Below, piece after piece: positions 9,222 to 18,871 of a stretch of DNA of 64,000 nt (positions are counted from its first letter, which is position 1; every line of letters begins with the position of its first letter). Origin of the DNA: G963665925 sp963676345. Its GTDB lineage: Bacteria > Bacillota > Clostridia > Peptostreptococcales > Acidaminobacteraceae. The DNA is taken from NCBI GenBank assembly GCA_963676345.2, contig CAXXTS010000006.1:186001-250000 (forward strand), written 5' to 3'. Both the position numbers and the translations under genes were made by a program. A model generated the notes under the pieces. That model was not told the origin of the DNA, did not search any database, and saw only the letters and a program-made list of their open reading frames with translations.

Positions 9222-12200
9222 ATGGTAAAAAAAATAGCTGTTGTACTCGGAATGCATAGATCAGGAACGAGTCTTCTTACTAAAGCAATAATTGATACAG
9301 GATTTTATCCTGGTGATGACCTGATGGCGTCTAAGCCTGATAATCCAAAGGGGTTTTGGGAAGATGTCAGAATTGTTGCTTTAAATGATTTCTTACTTGA
9401 TAAGTTTAGCTGTAAGTGGCATACGATAGATAATGTGAGTTTCGATGATTTCAATAAGTTTGATTGGATATTAAATGATGAGGATTACGCAAAAGGTGAA
9501 GCAATCATTAAGTCCTTGTTGGATATTTCAGATAATATCGTTATAAAAGATCCGAGAATGTGCGTGCTATTGGAATACTGGAAACGCGTGTTTTCAAAAT
9601 TTGATGCTGAAGTTAAATATGTAGTAGTGTATAGAAATCCGCTAGAAACAGCTCAATCTTTAGCAAAAAGAAATGAAATGAATATGGAGTATGGCCTTAA
9701 GCTTTGGCTGTACTATAATAGTATGATTCTAAAAACAATCGATAAGGACTTTTCACTTTGTTCGTACAATGATGTAATAGAAGATCCAACGACTGCACTT
9801 AGGAAAATTGAACATTTTTTAGAGTGCGAATCAAATGATGGAAGTGATTTTTTTGCAAATGAGTATATAGATAAATCTTTGAAACACCATAATGCACGGT
9901 TGGAAGAGTATTCAGATATTTTAAGCGACATGCAGAGTTTGAGCAAGGTTACGTCGAGCTTTAATGATTGGAAAAAAAATCTGACGGTAACATCGGAAGA
10001 AGCATACGAATTTTTTAGCCAAAATGTTGATTTGATATCAGTGGACTTGGGTCAAAAAACTAGTAGTGAATCTCATGATACCTATAAGCTATATACCTAT
10101 GATAGCCAAGGCAATATTATTGATGAATTAATTGGTGTTACACAAAGAAGGAATATCATCGAAGTGGAAAACAAAAAAATTGATGATGTGTTTAGGTTAC
10201 TTTTAATTCCAAGTGAAATGAATTGTATCATAAGAATAAATTCAATAAGAATATGGAATGATGAAGCGATATCAATACCTGAAGAAATAGGAGATAACGT
10301 TTGGTTCAAAAGTAACTCAATTTATTTGATTGATAAAAATGAATCTTATGTTTATATAAATATTTATAATTTGGAATATTCGAGAATTGTTTTTGATTTT
10401 GAAGTTTATTATCTTGACGCAAATTTGATGAGTGCAATTTATAAGATTCGTGAATCCTACTTAGAAATTAAAAACAATGAGATGAGAGAGGAGATTGTTA
10501 AGAATATGAAACTTAAGTTGGAACAATCTCTTAGTAATAGTTTCAAGGAACAAGATGTGAAACTTAACGATAAGATGAAAGAAATGGAAGCATCGCTGAG
10601 CAACTTAATATTGGAAAATCAAATGTTTGTAGAGAATGTAGTTCGAGAAAAAGATAATCTCGAACAAGAGAGAGAAAATTTAGAGCAGAAAACAGCTAGA
10701 TTAGAATATGAAAAGAAACAATTAGAAGTGGATAAAGAACGATTAGAAGAGGATAAAGAACGATTAAAACTAAAAAATGAAATCGTTGAACGTGAGAAGG
10801 GGAATTTAAAAGATGAAAATAGCAACTTGTCTTTAAAATTCACCCAAAAAATTAATGAAAATCAGATCTTGAATGATAAATTAATGGCTTTACAAGATTG
10901 TGTTGAGTCGATAAAAGAGAACAATTTTATGTTGCTACAACAAATCGATTTGCTTGAACAAAATCAGTCTGAGTTGTTGAAAGAGAATGAAACTAAAGAT
11001 AGATATATAACAGAAATCGCAGAAAAGCTTTTTTTGAAAAAATTAGAAATTCGTGAAAATAGTATTGCAAGTGAATTTTATGAAGAAGGTAAATTAATGT
11101 TGCCAGATACTCTTCGAGATAGAGTAGAAGAAGAAATAAATAGCAGCATGGATTTAAAAGAAGAATATAGGATTTTTAAAGCGTCAGTAACAGATATTGC
11201 TTTATTAATGGATACGCTCGATAAGGTACTTAGTGATGATGTAAATGCCATGAACTTGAAGAAGTTCAGTGAAGTGTGTGACACATTAAAAAGTGAGAAT
11301 GAAAAATTGAATTTTGAATTAGAAAGCAATGTGAAAACAATAGCTGAACTAAAAAAATGGGGAAGTTCATTGCATGAGCAGTCTGAGAAAACAAATGAGA
11401 TTTTAAACAGTAGGCAATCGGAAATTGAGAAGTTAAGCAAATGGGGACAAATGCTAGATAACGAGTTGAAGAGTATTCAAAATAGTCGTTCGTGGAGAAT
11501 TGTTAACTTGCTGCAGCGTAGTTCAAACAAAGTGCTACCTTTACATAGTCGAAGAAGAATGTTTGTCAAAATGCTTCTTTATTTTCTAAAGCATCCATTG
11601 TATTTTATCAAGTATTTTAGATTTAAAAATATAAAGTTGTTATTGAAAAAACTAAAAACAGAGAATCCATCGGATATTTTCCGATTTATGAAAATGAAAA
11701 TTGAAGACAACCTAGGATTAGGGTCAATAGAACCAATTGTTATAAATAAATCAGAAGAAAAAATAGTCGAGAAGCTTGAAATACCTGTTTTTGATGAAAT
11801 CGATGTTTCAATTATAATTCCTGCTTATAATCAGTTTAATTACAATATTAACTGTATAACATCAGTTGTGAACAATACAAGTGATATTAGTTATGAAATT
11901 ATTTTGATTGATGATGTTTCTACAGATAATACTTCAAGGATTGAAGATTGGGTTTCAAATATTCGTGTAATACGAAATAAAGAAAATAAAGGTTTTCTGA
12001 TTAATTGTAATATGGGTGCAGAAATTGCAAAAGGTAAATATGTATTTTTATTAAATAATGATACACAAGTTCAGCCGAATTGGTTGAATTCATTAGTAGG
12101 ATTGATAGATAATGATGATTCAATAGGATTAGTTGGATCGAAGCTGGTTTATCCTACTGGAGAGCTTCAAGAGGCTGGTGGAATCATGTGGAATGACGGG

Positions 12201-13694
12201 TCTGCATGGAACTATGGTCGAAATGATAACCCAAGTAAGCCTGAGTATAATTATGTAAGAGATACAGATTACATTTCTGGTGCAGCTATTATGGTTCGTA
12301 AAGATTTGTGGGATATTATAGGCGGGTTTGATACTCGGTTTGTACCTGCGTATTATGAAGATGTGGATCTAGCGTTTGAAATAAGAAAACACGGATATCG
12401 CACCGTATACCAACCTCAATCAGTAGTGGTTCATTTTGAAGGTGTATCCAATGGAACATCAACAGATTCGGGCCTGAAGAAATATCAGGTAGAAAATAGA
12501 GAAAAGTTTTTTGAAAAATGGAAGGATGAGTTAATAACGAATCATTTTCCAAATGCGGTTAATGTTTTTGATGCACGTGGTCGTTCAAAAGATAAGAAGA
12601 CAATATTAGTTGTAGATCACTATGTACCTCACTATGATAAAGATTGTGGCTCTAGAATAATGTACATGTATTTGAAGTTGTTTGTAGATATGGGCTATGA
12701 AGTTAAGTTCCTAGGTGATAATTTTTATGCACATCAACCGTATACATCTGAGCTGGAGCAAATGGGAATTGAGGTGCTATATGGTGCTTGGTATGCAAAC
12801 AATTATGCTCAATGGATAAAAGACAATGGAGCCAACATCGATTTTGTATACTTATGGAGACCACATATTTCAAAAAAATATATAGACTTGGTGAAAGAAC
12901 ATACAGATGCTAAGATTCTTTACTTTGTTGTAGATCTTCACTATCTCCGAGAACAGCGTCAGTATGAAGTTGAACAGAGAGAAGAATTGCTGATTTCTTC
13001 AAAAAAATGGTACGAATTAGAGTCTGAACTTATAGAGAAAAGTGATGTGGTTTTAACAATTAGTTGTGACGAAAAAGAAATAATTGAAAAAGAATTTAAG
13101 CATCAAAATACTCAGGTATTTCCAGCGTTCTTCTTCAACCAGATGGGTGGGCCTATAGATCGTAGTGATAAGACTGGTTTGTTATTTGTTGGAGGGTTTG
13201 CTCATACCCCTAATGTAGATGGTGTTATTTGGTTTGTAAATGAAGTTTTACCTTTGATCGTTAAGCATATACCTGACATATATCTCAATTTAGTTGGCTC
13301 TAATCCGCCTGAGGAAATTTTAGCGCTTGAATCTAAACATGTTGTGGTTAAAGGATTTGTTTCAGATGAAGAGTTAAGTAACTTATATGACGAATCTAAA
13401 ATAGGGGTAATACCATTACGATTTGGTGCGGGCGTTAAAGGTAAGACTGTTGAAGCACTATATAATGGTCTACCTATTGTATCTACATCTATTGGAATAG
13501 AAGGTTTGAGCAATATAGACCAAGTGTTAGCTTCATTTGACACAAAAATCGACTTTGCCAATGAAGTTATTCGTTTACACAATATGAGCTCAGATAGATT
13601 GAATGAGATTGTTGCAAAGGAACAGAATTATGTAATGAATAACTTTACAAGAGAAAGTGCGATGGCTGTATTTAAAGATATTTTCACTTCTTAG
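9222..13694 (+). CDS. Multidomain fusion: sulfotransferase-like, coiled coil, GT2, GT4
   Basis: This 1490-residue protein combines four parts. Residues 1-270 resemble PAPS-dependent sulfotransferases: P-loop GMHRSGTS at 10-17 and a VVYRNPLETAQSLAKR segment at 135-150 that matches the 3'-phosphate-binding region. Residues about 416-600 are a long Glu/Lys-rich coiled coil. From about residue 860 there is a family 2 glycosyltransferase (VSIIIPAYNQ, LLNNDTQ, YYEDVDLAF). From about 1126 to the end there is a GT-B type transferase (VGGFAHTPNVDG, IPLRFGAGVKGK). It could extend the glycan and sulfate it in one polypeptide, with the coiled coil acting as spacer or oligomeriser. It follows the ABC exporter by 14 bp. 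The domain assignment is by motif; the acceptors are unknown. Confidence 0.8.
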   Translation: MVKKIAVVLGMHRSGTSLLTKAIIDTGFYPGDDLMASKPDNPKGFWEDVRIVALNDFLLDKFSCKWHTIDNVSFDDFNKFDWILNDEDYAKGEAIIKSLLDISDNIVIKDPRMCVLLEYWKRVFSKFDAEVKYVVVYRNPLETAQSLAKRNEMNMEYGLKLWLYYNSMILKTIDKDFSLCSYNDVIEDPTTALRKIEHFLECESNDGSDFFANEYIDKSLKHHNARLEEYSDILSDMQSLSKVTSSFNDWKKNLTVTSEEAYEFFSQNVDLISVDLGQKTSSESHDTYKLYTYDSQGNIIDELIGVTQRRNIIEVENKKIDDVFRLLLIPSEMNCIIRINSIRIWNDEAISIPEEIGDNVWFKSNSIYLIDKNESYVYINIYNLEYSRIVFDFEVYYLDANLMSAIYKIRESYLEIKNNEMREEIVKNMKLKLEQSLSNSFKEQDVKLNDKMKEMEASLSNLILENQMFVENVVREKDNLEQERENLEQKTARLEYEKKQLEVDKERLEEDKERLKLKNEIVEREKGNLKDENSNLSLKFTQKINENQILNDKLMALQDCVESIKENNFMLLQQIDLLEQNQSELLKENETKDRYITEIAEKLFLKKLEIRENSIASEFYEEGKLMLPDTLRDRVEEEINSSMDLKEEYRIFKASVTDIALLMDTLDKVLSDDVNAMNLKKFSEVCDTLKSENEKLNFELESNVKTIAELKKWGSSLHEQSEKTNEILNSRQSEIEKLSKWGQMLDNELKSIQNSRSWRIVNLLQRSSNKVLPLHSRRRMFVKMLLYFLKHPLYFIKYFRFKNIKLLLKKLKTENPSDIFRFMKMKIEDNLGLGSIEPIVINKSEEKIVEKLEIPVFDEIDVSIIIPAYNQFNYNINCITSVVNNTSDISYEIILIDDVSTDNTSRIEDWVSNIRVIRNKENKGFLINCNMGAEIAKGKYVFLLNNDTQVQPNWLNSLVGLIDNDDSIGLVGSKLVYPTGELQEAGGIMWNDGSAWNYGRNDNPSKPEYNYVRDTDYISGAAIMVRKDLWDIIGGFDTRFVPAYYEDVDLAFEIRKHGYRTVYQPQSVVVHFEGVSNGTSTDSGLKKYQVENREKFFEKWKDELITNHFPNAVNVFDARGRSKDKKTILVVDHYVPHYDKDCGSRIMYMYLKLFVDMGYEVKFLGDNFYAHQPYTSELEQMGIEVLYGAWYANNYAQWIKDNGANIDFVYLWRPHISKKYIDLVKEHTDAKILYFVVDLHYLREQRQYEVEQREELLISSKKWYELESELIEKSDVVLTISCDEKEIIEKEFKHQNTQVFPAFFFNQMGGPIDRSDKTGLLFVGGFAHTPNVDGVIWFVNEVLPLIVKHIPDIYLNLVGSNPPEEILALESKHVVVKGFVSDEELSNLYDESKIGVIPLRFGAGVKGKTVEALYNGLPIVSTSIGIEGLSNIDQVLASFDTKIDFANEVIRLHNMSSDRLNEIVAKEQNYVMNNFTRESAMAVFKDIFTS

Positions 13695-13810
13695 TAGGTA
13701 GCAATGATGTTTGCTAAATGATTGTTTTAACAAAGCTTGCAATATGCATTCGGGATATAATGGGTTTTAAGAAGCGTAATGACAAAATGTAAAATATAGG
13801 GAGCGACAAA

Positions 13811-15289
13811 GTGAAAGAATTATTTTTACACATAGGAATGCATAAAACAGGATCATCATCAATTCAAGATTCACTGGGTAATGCTAGTGAATATTTGAAG
13901 GAATATGACATATGGTATCCGTATATTGAGAGTTTTAACCATACTTATACATTTACACCCATTTTCTCAAATGATCCGCTTAAAGATATCACATTCCTAG
14001 AAAAAGGTATTATTACTTATGAGAAGGCTCAAATAGAGCAGGACCGAATGAAAAGTCTTTGGGAGACTGAATTAGTTAATTTGGAGTGTACGAAAACAAT
14101 AATTTCAGCTGAAGGCTGCTCAATGCTACGTCTTGAGAAAGTAAAAGAGATGAAGGACTTTTTGACTCAATATTTCGATAAAATAACGGTATTGATGTAT
14201 GTCCGTGATCCTAGGTCGTTCTATTCCAGTGTTTTGCAACAACAGATAAAACATATGAATGTTTCTATGGACAGTTTTACAGTGCAAAAACCTAATCAAC
14301 TATTCACACGGCGTTTGCCGCAATACGTTGAAGTATTTGGTCTTGATAATATTATTGTCAGACCTTTTAATACATCAAAATTTAAAAACAATGATCTTCT
14401 GGATGATTTTATTTATAGTTTGGGCTTAGATATTGATACTTCTAAAATTAGCAGAATTAAATCTAATGAATCCTTAGGGTTCAATACTACAGTTTTATTG
14501 TCAGAGCTTAATAAAAAATACCCTGGATATGTGCAAGGGGAGTTCAATTTAAAACGAGGGCTAGTGAAAAATCTGGGGAAAGTAATTGAGATTTTCAGTC
14601 GAAATGATAATAAGAAATTTCATGTAGATTTTAAGTTTACAAATGAGGAAGTTCTATACCTGAATAATGAGATTCAGTATATTAATCAATTTTTGAAAAT
14701 TGAAGATCATATACAAGAAGTAAAGAGTAGTCAATCGCAAAGTAGAGGCATAGGAGTCCCTGATTTAGATAGTGAATACCTAATTGACTTAGTTAATGAG
14801 TATAATAAAGAACTTGAAATTTTACAAAATAAGTTAGATGATATTTCAAAAGATAATGTTAGTGAAGGTCATTTTAAACGAACTGATGGCAAGTCGTCGA
14901 AATGTAACATTGGACATATGGAATATATCTCTGGATGGCATATTGAAGATGATATGAAGAATATCTGGTCGGGGCCAGAGCCAAATTCAACACTAAGAGT
15001 CTATGTTGAAGATGAGGAATTTGGATTTTTATTGTTAAGATTTAGGTCATTTATAAGTAATGATATACAAGAAACATTGAAGATTTCAGTAGATGGGCAA
15101 ACAGTAGAATTTTTGGTAGACAATCAAAATGGTAATTATTTAATTCCTTTACAAAAAAACAAAAATAATTTTTTTGATATCACTCTGTCAACAGAAAATA
15201 CATATTCTCCAAAACAACTTGGATTAGGAAATGATTCTCGCAAATTGGGATTTGTAATTGAAAAAGTTGAATTAATGGTTTTTTCTTAA
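13811..15289 (+). CDS. Sulfotransferase-like protein with C-terminal beta domain
   Basis: The N-terminus LFLHIGMHKTGSSSIQ (residues 4-19) carries the P-loop that binds the 5'-phosphosulfate of PAPS in sulfotransferases, and a YVRDPRSFYSS segment near residue 135 fits the 3'-phosphate site. After about residue 360 comes an extra beta-rich domain ending in PKQLGLGNDSRKLGF; the same type of ending is common on accessory domains of O-antigen glycosyltransferases. GTG start with GGGAG about 7 bp upstream. The protein encoded at 15337 is a close paralogue lacking the extra domain. Sulfation of the locus polysaccharide is inferred from family and from the cysD/cysNC/cysQ genes in the same array. The 116-bp gap upstream holds a lone TATAAT at 13756-13761. 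Confidence 0.72.
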   Translation: MKELFLHIGMHKTGSSSIQDSLGNASEYLKEYDIWYPYIESFNHTYTFTPIFSNDPLKDITFLEKGIITYEKAQIEQDRMKSLWETELVNLECTKTIISAEGCSMLRLEKVKEMKDFLTQYFDKITVLMYVRDPRSFYSSVLQQQIKHMNVSMDSFTVQKPNQLFTRRLPQYVEVFGLDNIIVRPFNTSKFKNNDLLDDFIYSLGLDIDTSKISRIKSNESLGFNTTVLLSELNKKYPGYVQGEFNLKRGLVKNLGKVIEIFSRNDNKKFHVDFKFTNEEVLYLNNEIQYINQFLKIEDHIQEVKSSQSQSRGIGVPDLDSEYLIDLVNEYNKELEILQNKLDDISKDNVSEGHFKRTDGKSSKCNIGHMEYISGWHIEDDMKNIWSGPEPNSTLRVYVEDEEFGFLLLRFRSFISNDIQETLKISVDGQTVEFLVDNQNGNYLIPLQKNKNNFFDITLSTENTYSPKQLGLGNDSRKLGFVIEKVELMVFS

Positions 15290-15336
15290 ATATCATAATT
15301 CAAGTTATATTGAATTCATAAAAAATAGGAGAAGTT

Positions 15337-16413
15337 ATGAAAAAATTGTTTTTACATATTGGTATGCATAAAACAGGAACAACTTCAATTCAAGAAAATT
15401 TAGCTGCAGCTCGTGATGTTTTATTTGAGAATGACATTTTATACCCATCTATAAAACCATACAATCATACGGTATCATTCACTCCCATTTTTTCTAATAA
15501 TCCCCTTGCAGATATAACTTTTATAGAAAAAGGAATTAGAACAATAAAAGCTGCAAGAATTGAGCAGGACAGGCTCAAGAGAATGTGGGAAATAGAATTG
15601 TCAAAGAATACATGTACGAAAACAATAATTTCAGCGGAAGGCTGCTCTATGCTATTAGAAGACCGCGTTCGTGAAATGAAAGGGATTCTGGATCAATATT
15701 TTGATGAGATTGTAGTTTTGATATATGTACGTGAGCCTATGTCCTTTTATACAAGTTTAATACAGCAAAGACTTAAACATATGGATCATTCATTAGATGA
15801 TTTTTCATTTAGGAAACCAAATCAGTTATATACACGGAGGATACCACAGTATATGAATGTTTTTGGTGAAAAAAATGTTATCATCAGACCTTTTAATAAA
15901 ATGGCGTTGTACAAGAACGATTTAATTGATGATTTTTTTAAAGTGATTAAATGTGATATTGATACTTCACAGATAAAGCGAGATAAAGTAAATGAGTCTT
16001 TAGGGATGAATGCCACAATTATACTTTCTGAGTTGAACAAATATTATCCAGGATATAACGATGGTATTATTAATGCTGAGAGAGGATTATCTAAAAACTT
16101 AGAGAAGGTTCTTGAAATGTTGAACTCAGTTGAAGATAGAAAGTTAGAATTTGATTTCCATTTTTCAGAAGAAGATGTTGAGTATCTTAACAATGAGATA
16201 GATTATATCAATACTTATTTAGACAAGGAGTATCAATTTCAACGAGTATTATCGGTGAAAAATAGTGCGTTTAAATATAGTATTAGTAATGTTGATGACG
16301 ATTATATGGTGAGGCTTATTAATGCGTACAATAAAGAATTGGAAAAGTATTTTGATGGGTCAAAAAAAAGTGTTTTTGGTAAGTTAAAATCATGGTTAAA
16401 GAAATATGATTAA
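15337..16413 (+). CDS. Sulfotransferase-like protein (paralogue of 13811)
   Basis: A 358-residue protein that matches its upstream neighbour over most of its length. It has the same P-loop (HIGMHKTGTTSIQ), the shared phrases TKTIISAEGCSM and RPFNK/T, and the equivalent YVREPMSFYTS segment near residue 133. It stops where the neighbour's added C-terminal beta domain begins. The tandem pair is best explained by gene duplication followed by acceptor specialisation, for example sulfating different positions; that is inference. AGGAG precedes the ATG. The gap to the next gene (132 bp) shows no clear promoter or terminator. Confidence 0.72.
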   Translation: MKKLFLHIGMHKTGTTSIQENLAAARDVLFENDILYPSIKPYNHTVSFTPIFSNNPLADITFIEKGIRTIKAARIEQDRLKRMWEIELSKNTCTKTIISAEGCSMLLEDRVREMKGILDQYFDEIVVLIYVREPMSFYTSLIQQRLKHMDHSLDDFSFRKPNQLYTRRIPQYMNVFGEKNVIIRPFNKMALYKNDLIDDFFKVIKCDIDTSQIKRDKVNESLGMNATIILSELNKYYPGYNDGIINAERGLSKNLEKVLEMLNSVEDRKLEFDFHFSEEDVEYLNNEIDYINTYLDKEYQFQRVLSVKNSAFKYSISNVDDDYMVRLINAYNKELEKYFDGSKKSVFGKLKSWLKKYD

Positions 16414-16544
16414 TGTATATGTATAACTATGAATATTATAGTATGAAAATAACTTTAAACAATACGCTTTTACAGAGATGGAAAAAGGTGCTCCTAAATT
16501 TTACAGTAGGTAATAATTATGGATAATTTTATTGGAGATAAACT

Positions 16545-18869
16545 ATGATTAGTAGAAAATTAAAAAAAGGCATTAATGGTTATGATGTCCTATTTGTTTT
16601 TGTAAATATTCTTTTTATTTTATATTGTTTTAAAACAGGTGGTATTTTGCAAGGCCTTGATGGAGACCTGGGGGATGCGACATATGCTGTTTTTGCTCAT
16701 GTTGGGGAATCATTGCGAAATGGAGAATTACCATTATGGAATCCACATCTATGGGGAGGATACTCAGCAGCTTCGCTAATGGTTATTTATAATCCAATCG
16801 TTTGGATTATTAGTTATCTATGTTTTGATCCAATAAAAAATATTGTTACATTTGATGTAATTGTTTATTTTCAAATGGTTGTTTTTTTTATTTTTGTTAT
16901 TTCACTGTATCTACTACTGAGGGTTTTAAATTTCAGACGATTAGTGTGTATGATTACGTCGCTAGGATTTGCTTATCTGACTTCAAATTTATCTTTTTTT
17001 AGTTGGATCATGTTCTTTAGTTGTATTGTGTTTCTACCAGCACTAATAGCTTGTTTTGTGCTTATAGTAAAAAGTGAGGGACTTTTATCAGTCAAATACG
17101 CTGCTTTTGCAGGTATTGTAATTGGTATGATGGGTTTATCCAGAGCTGCGCAACCATTTTTAGAATCAATGTTGGTGTATATGGTTATATACATATTTTG
17201 GGCATGGCAAAACATTTCTGATAAAGCAAAAGTTATTTCTGTTACAAAGAATATTATGTTAAGCCTAGCAATAGGCGTGCTTATTTCTGCGGTAGCGCTT
17301 GTTCCATTTATTCAATTTATGGGGATGGCATATCGATTTGTACCAGGTGCAGATGAAAGTGGTGCGTTGACATATGCTTTGTTTACAGAACATAGCGTGA
17401 CAATAGAATCACTCAACGGTATATTTAATAGTACTTCGAGATGGTTCAATTTCGGAGTTTTCAATTTGATAATGATTGTTGCGGGGTTCTTTGTTAAAGA
17501 CATAAAAGAAAAGTATTTGTATGATGGAACTCGATTCGTGTTTATTTGTAGTGTTTTGTACAGTATGGGAATTTTTTTGCCTCAAACATTTTACTATATT
17601 CCTTTTTTTAATGGAATTCGAGAGCCATTTTTATATGTGCCTTTAGTTATTATTACGTCAGCGATTATTAGTGCGTATGGTTTAGGGGGGATATTGGAGT
17701 TTGAATCCCCTTCAAAAACTTTCAAGAATATAGGGATATTGATGATTTGTATTACTGTGATTGTTGCTCCATTTTTATTGCCTCATAATTATAAGGTTCA
17801 AAATTTAATTGGATTCATTGGTGTATGTGTATTAATAGTTTGTTGGATAATTTACTCAAAATTGAAGAACTGGAAAATTCAAAACGTCATTAGAATGACT
17901 TCTTATTTTCTAGTCATTCTACTTTTAGGATTAAACTTGACTGGATTTTATAAATATTTCAAAAAAGGTACAACATGGGAAGAAAAGAATTATAGAATTG
18001 AGCGCGGTATTGAAAGTGTACATCGGATTTTTGAGAATAAAATGGCAAGTGAAGAGGATATGTTCAGAGTTGCTAACTGGGGTAAAAAGGCATATAATTC
18101 CAATATTGCGTCAGTTGTTGGATTTTATGATACTATATCGTATATTAACCCGATATACTATAAAACGTGGGACATTCATCGAAATATTAATATTGCACGA
18201 AGAGCAGTGTTGCAGAATATAAAATATATTGTACATGGCGAGAATGAGAACGATGATTTTTCAAATTGGCTAAAGAAAATTGGATTTGAAGAAATTGAGT
18301 TTGTGGACAATGTATATCCAAACTATTCGAAGGATGTAGCAATTGGTGCATCCGTTTATAAGACTGAACATTATCTTGGACCGGCTTGGTTAATTGGAAA
18401 TGTTGAGTTTTATGATAATGATACAAATAAAGAGGTTATATTCGCGACATTAAATGATAAAAAGTTCAATCTATCTGAGAGAGCATTAGTTAATAGGAAT
18501 ACTGTATCAAGTGAAATTAGTAATAATATTGAGGATTTCGTAAATGGTGAGATTAAACTAACTAAATACACTAATAATATTGTAGAATATAGCGTCAAAG
18601 CGAACACTAGCAGTATGTTGATAACTACGGATATATATTTTCCGGGTTGGGAAGTGTATATTGATGGTATAAAAAAAGATATTCTTGAAGTGAATTATGC
18701 ATTTAGAGGTGTAGCTGTAAATGAAGGAGATCATACAGTAACTTTTAAGTATTTACCAAAATCACTCATAATAGGCTGTTTGATGACTTTTATAGGCATT
18801 TTTGTTGCATTTGGATTAATAATTTCATGTTCACGTATTAATAAAAAGTTTATATTAAAGGAGGAATAG
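16545..18869 (+). CDS. YfhO-family membrane glycosyltransferase
   Basis: A 774-residue polytopic membrane protein with about twelve helices. An early extracytoplasmic loop contains GDATYAVF and LPLWNPHLWGGYS, a GT-C-like signature of the YfhO family. The end of the protein is also characteristic: a soluble beta domain with FPGWEVYIDG and TFKYLPKS before a last helix. YfhO proteins use undecaprenyl-phosphate-linked sugars to glycosylate polymers outside the membrane (in Bacillus, lipoteichoic acid together with CsbB). Here the donor could come from the lipid-carrier transferase encoded at 28972. The stop codon lies 2 bp before the next gene. Confidence 0.8.
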   Translation: MISRKLKKGINGYDVLFVFVNILFILYCFKTGGILQGLDGDLGDATYAVFAHVGESLRNGELPLWNPHLWGGYSAASLMVIYNPIVWIISYLCFDPIKNIVTFDVIVYFQMVVFFIFVISLYLLLRVLNFRRLVCMITSLGFAYLTSNLSFFSWIMFFSCIVFLPALIACFVLIVKSEGLLSVKYAAFAGIVIGMMGLSRAAQPFLESMLVYMVIYIFWAWQNISDKAKVISVTKNIMLSLAIGVLISAVALVPFIQFMGMAYRFVPGADESGALTYALFTEHSVTIESLNGIFNSTSRWFNFGVFNLIMIVAGFFVKDIKEKYLYDGTRFVFICSVLYSMGIFLPQTFYYIPFFNGIREPFLYVPLVIITSAIISAYGLGGILEFESPSKTFKNIGILMICITVIVAPFLLPHNYKVQNLIGFIGVCVLIVCWIIYSKLKNWKIQNVIRMTSYFLVILLLGLNLTGFYKYFKKGTTWEEKNYRIERGIESVHRIFENKMASEEDMFRVANWGKKAYNSNIASVVGFYDTISYINPIYYKTWDIHRNINIARRAVLQNIKYIVHGENENDDFSNWLKKIGFEEIEFVDNVYPNYSKDVAIGASVYKTEHYLGPAWLIGNVEFYDNDTNKEVIFATLNDKKFNLSERALVNRNTVSSEISNNIEDFVNGEIKLTKYTNNIVEYSVKANTSSMLITTDIYFPGWEVYIDGIKKDILEVNYAFRGVAVNEGDHTVTFKYLPKSLIIGCLMTFIGIFVAFGLIISCSRINKKFILKEE

Positions 18870-18871
18870 AG

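Noticed and set aside
10619..10843. Serine/phenylalanine-rich minus-strand frames opposite the coiled-coil part of the fusion gene
   Set aside because: Mirror of the Glu/Lys-rich coding strand; no ribosome-binding site or plausible protein composition.
13737..13761. Promoter before the gene at 13811
   Set aside because: A TATAAT is present at 13756, but no -35 lies at a suitable distance and there is no extended -10.
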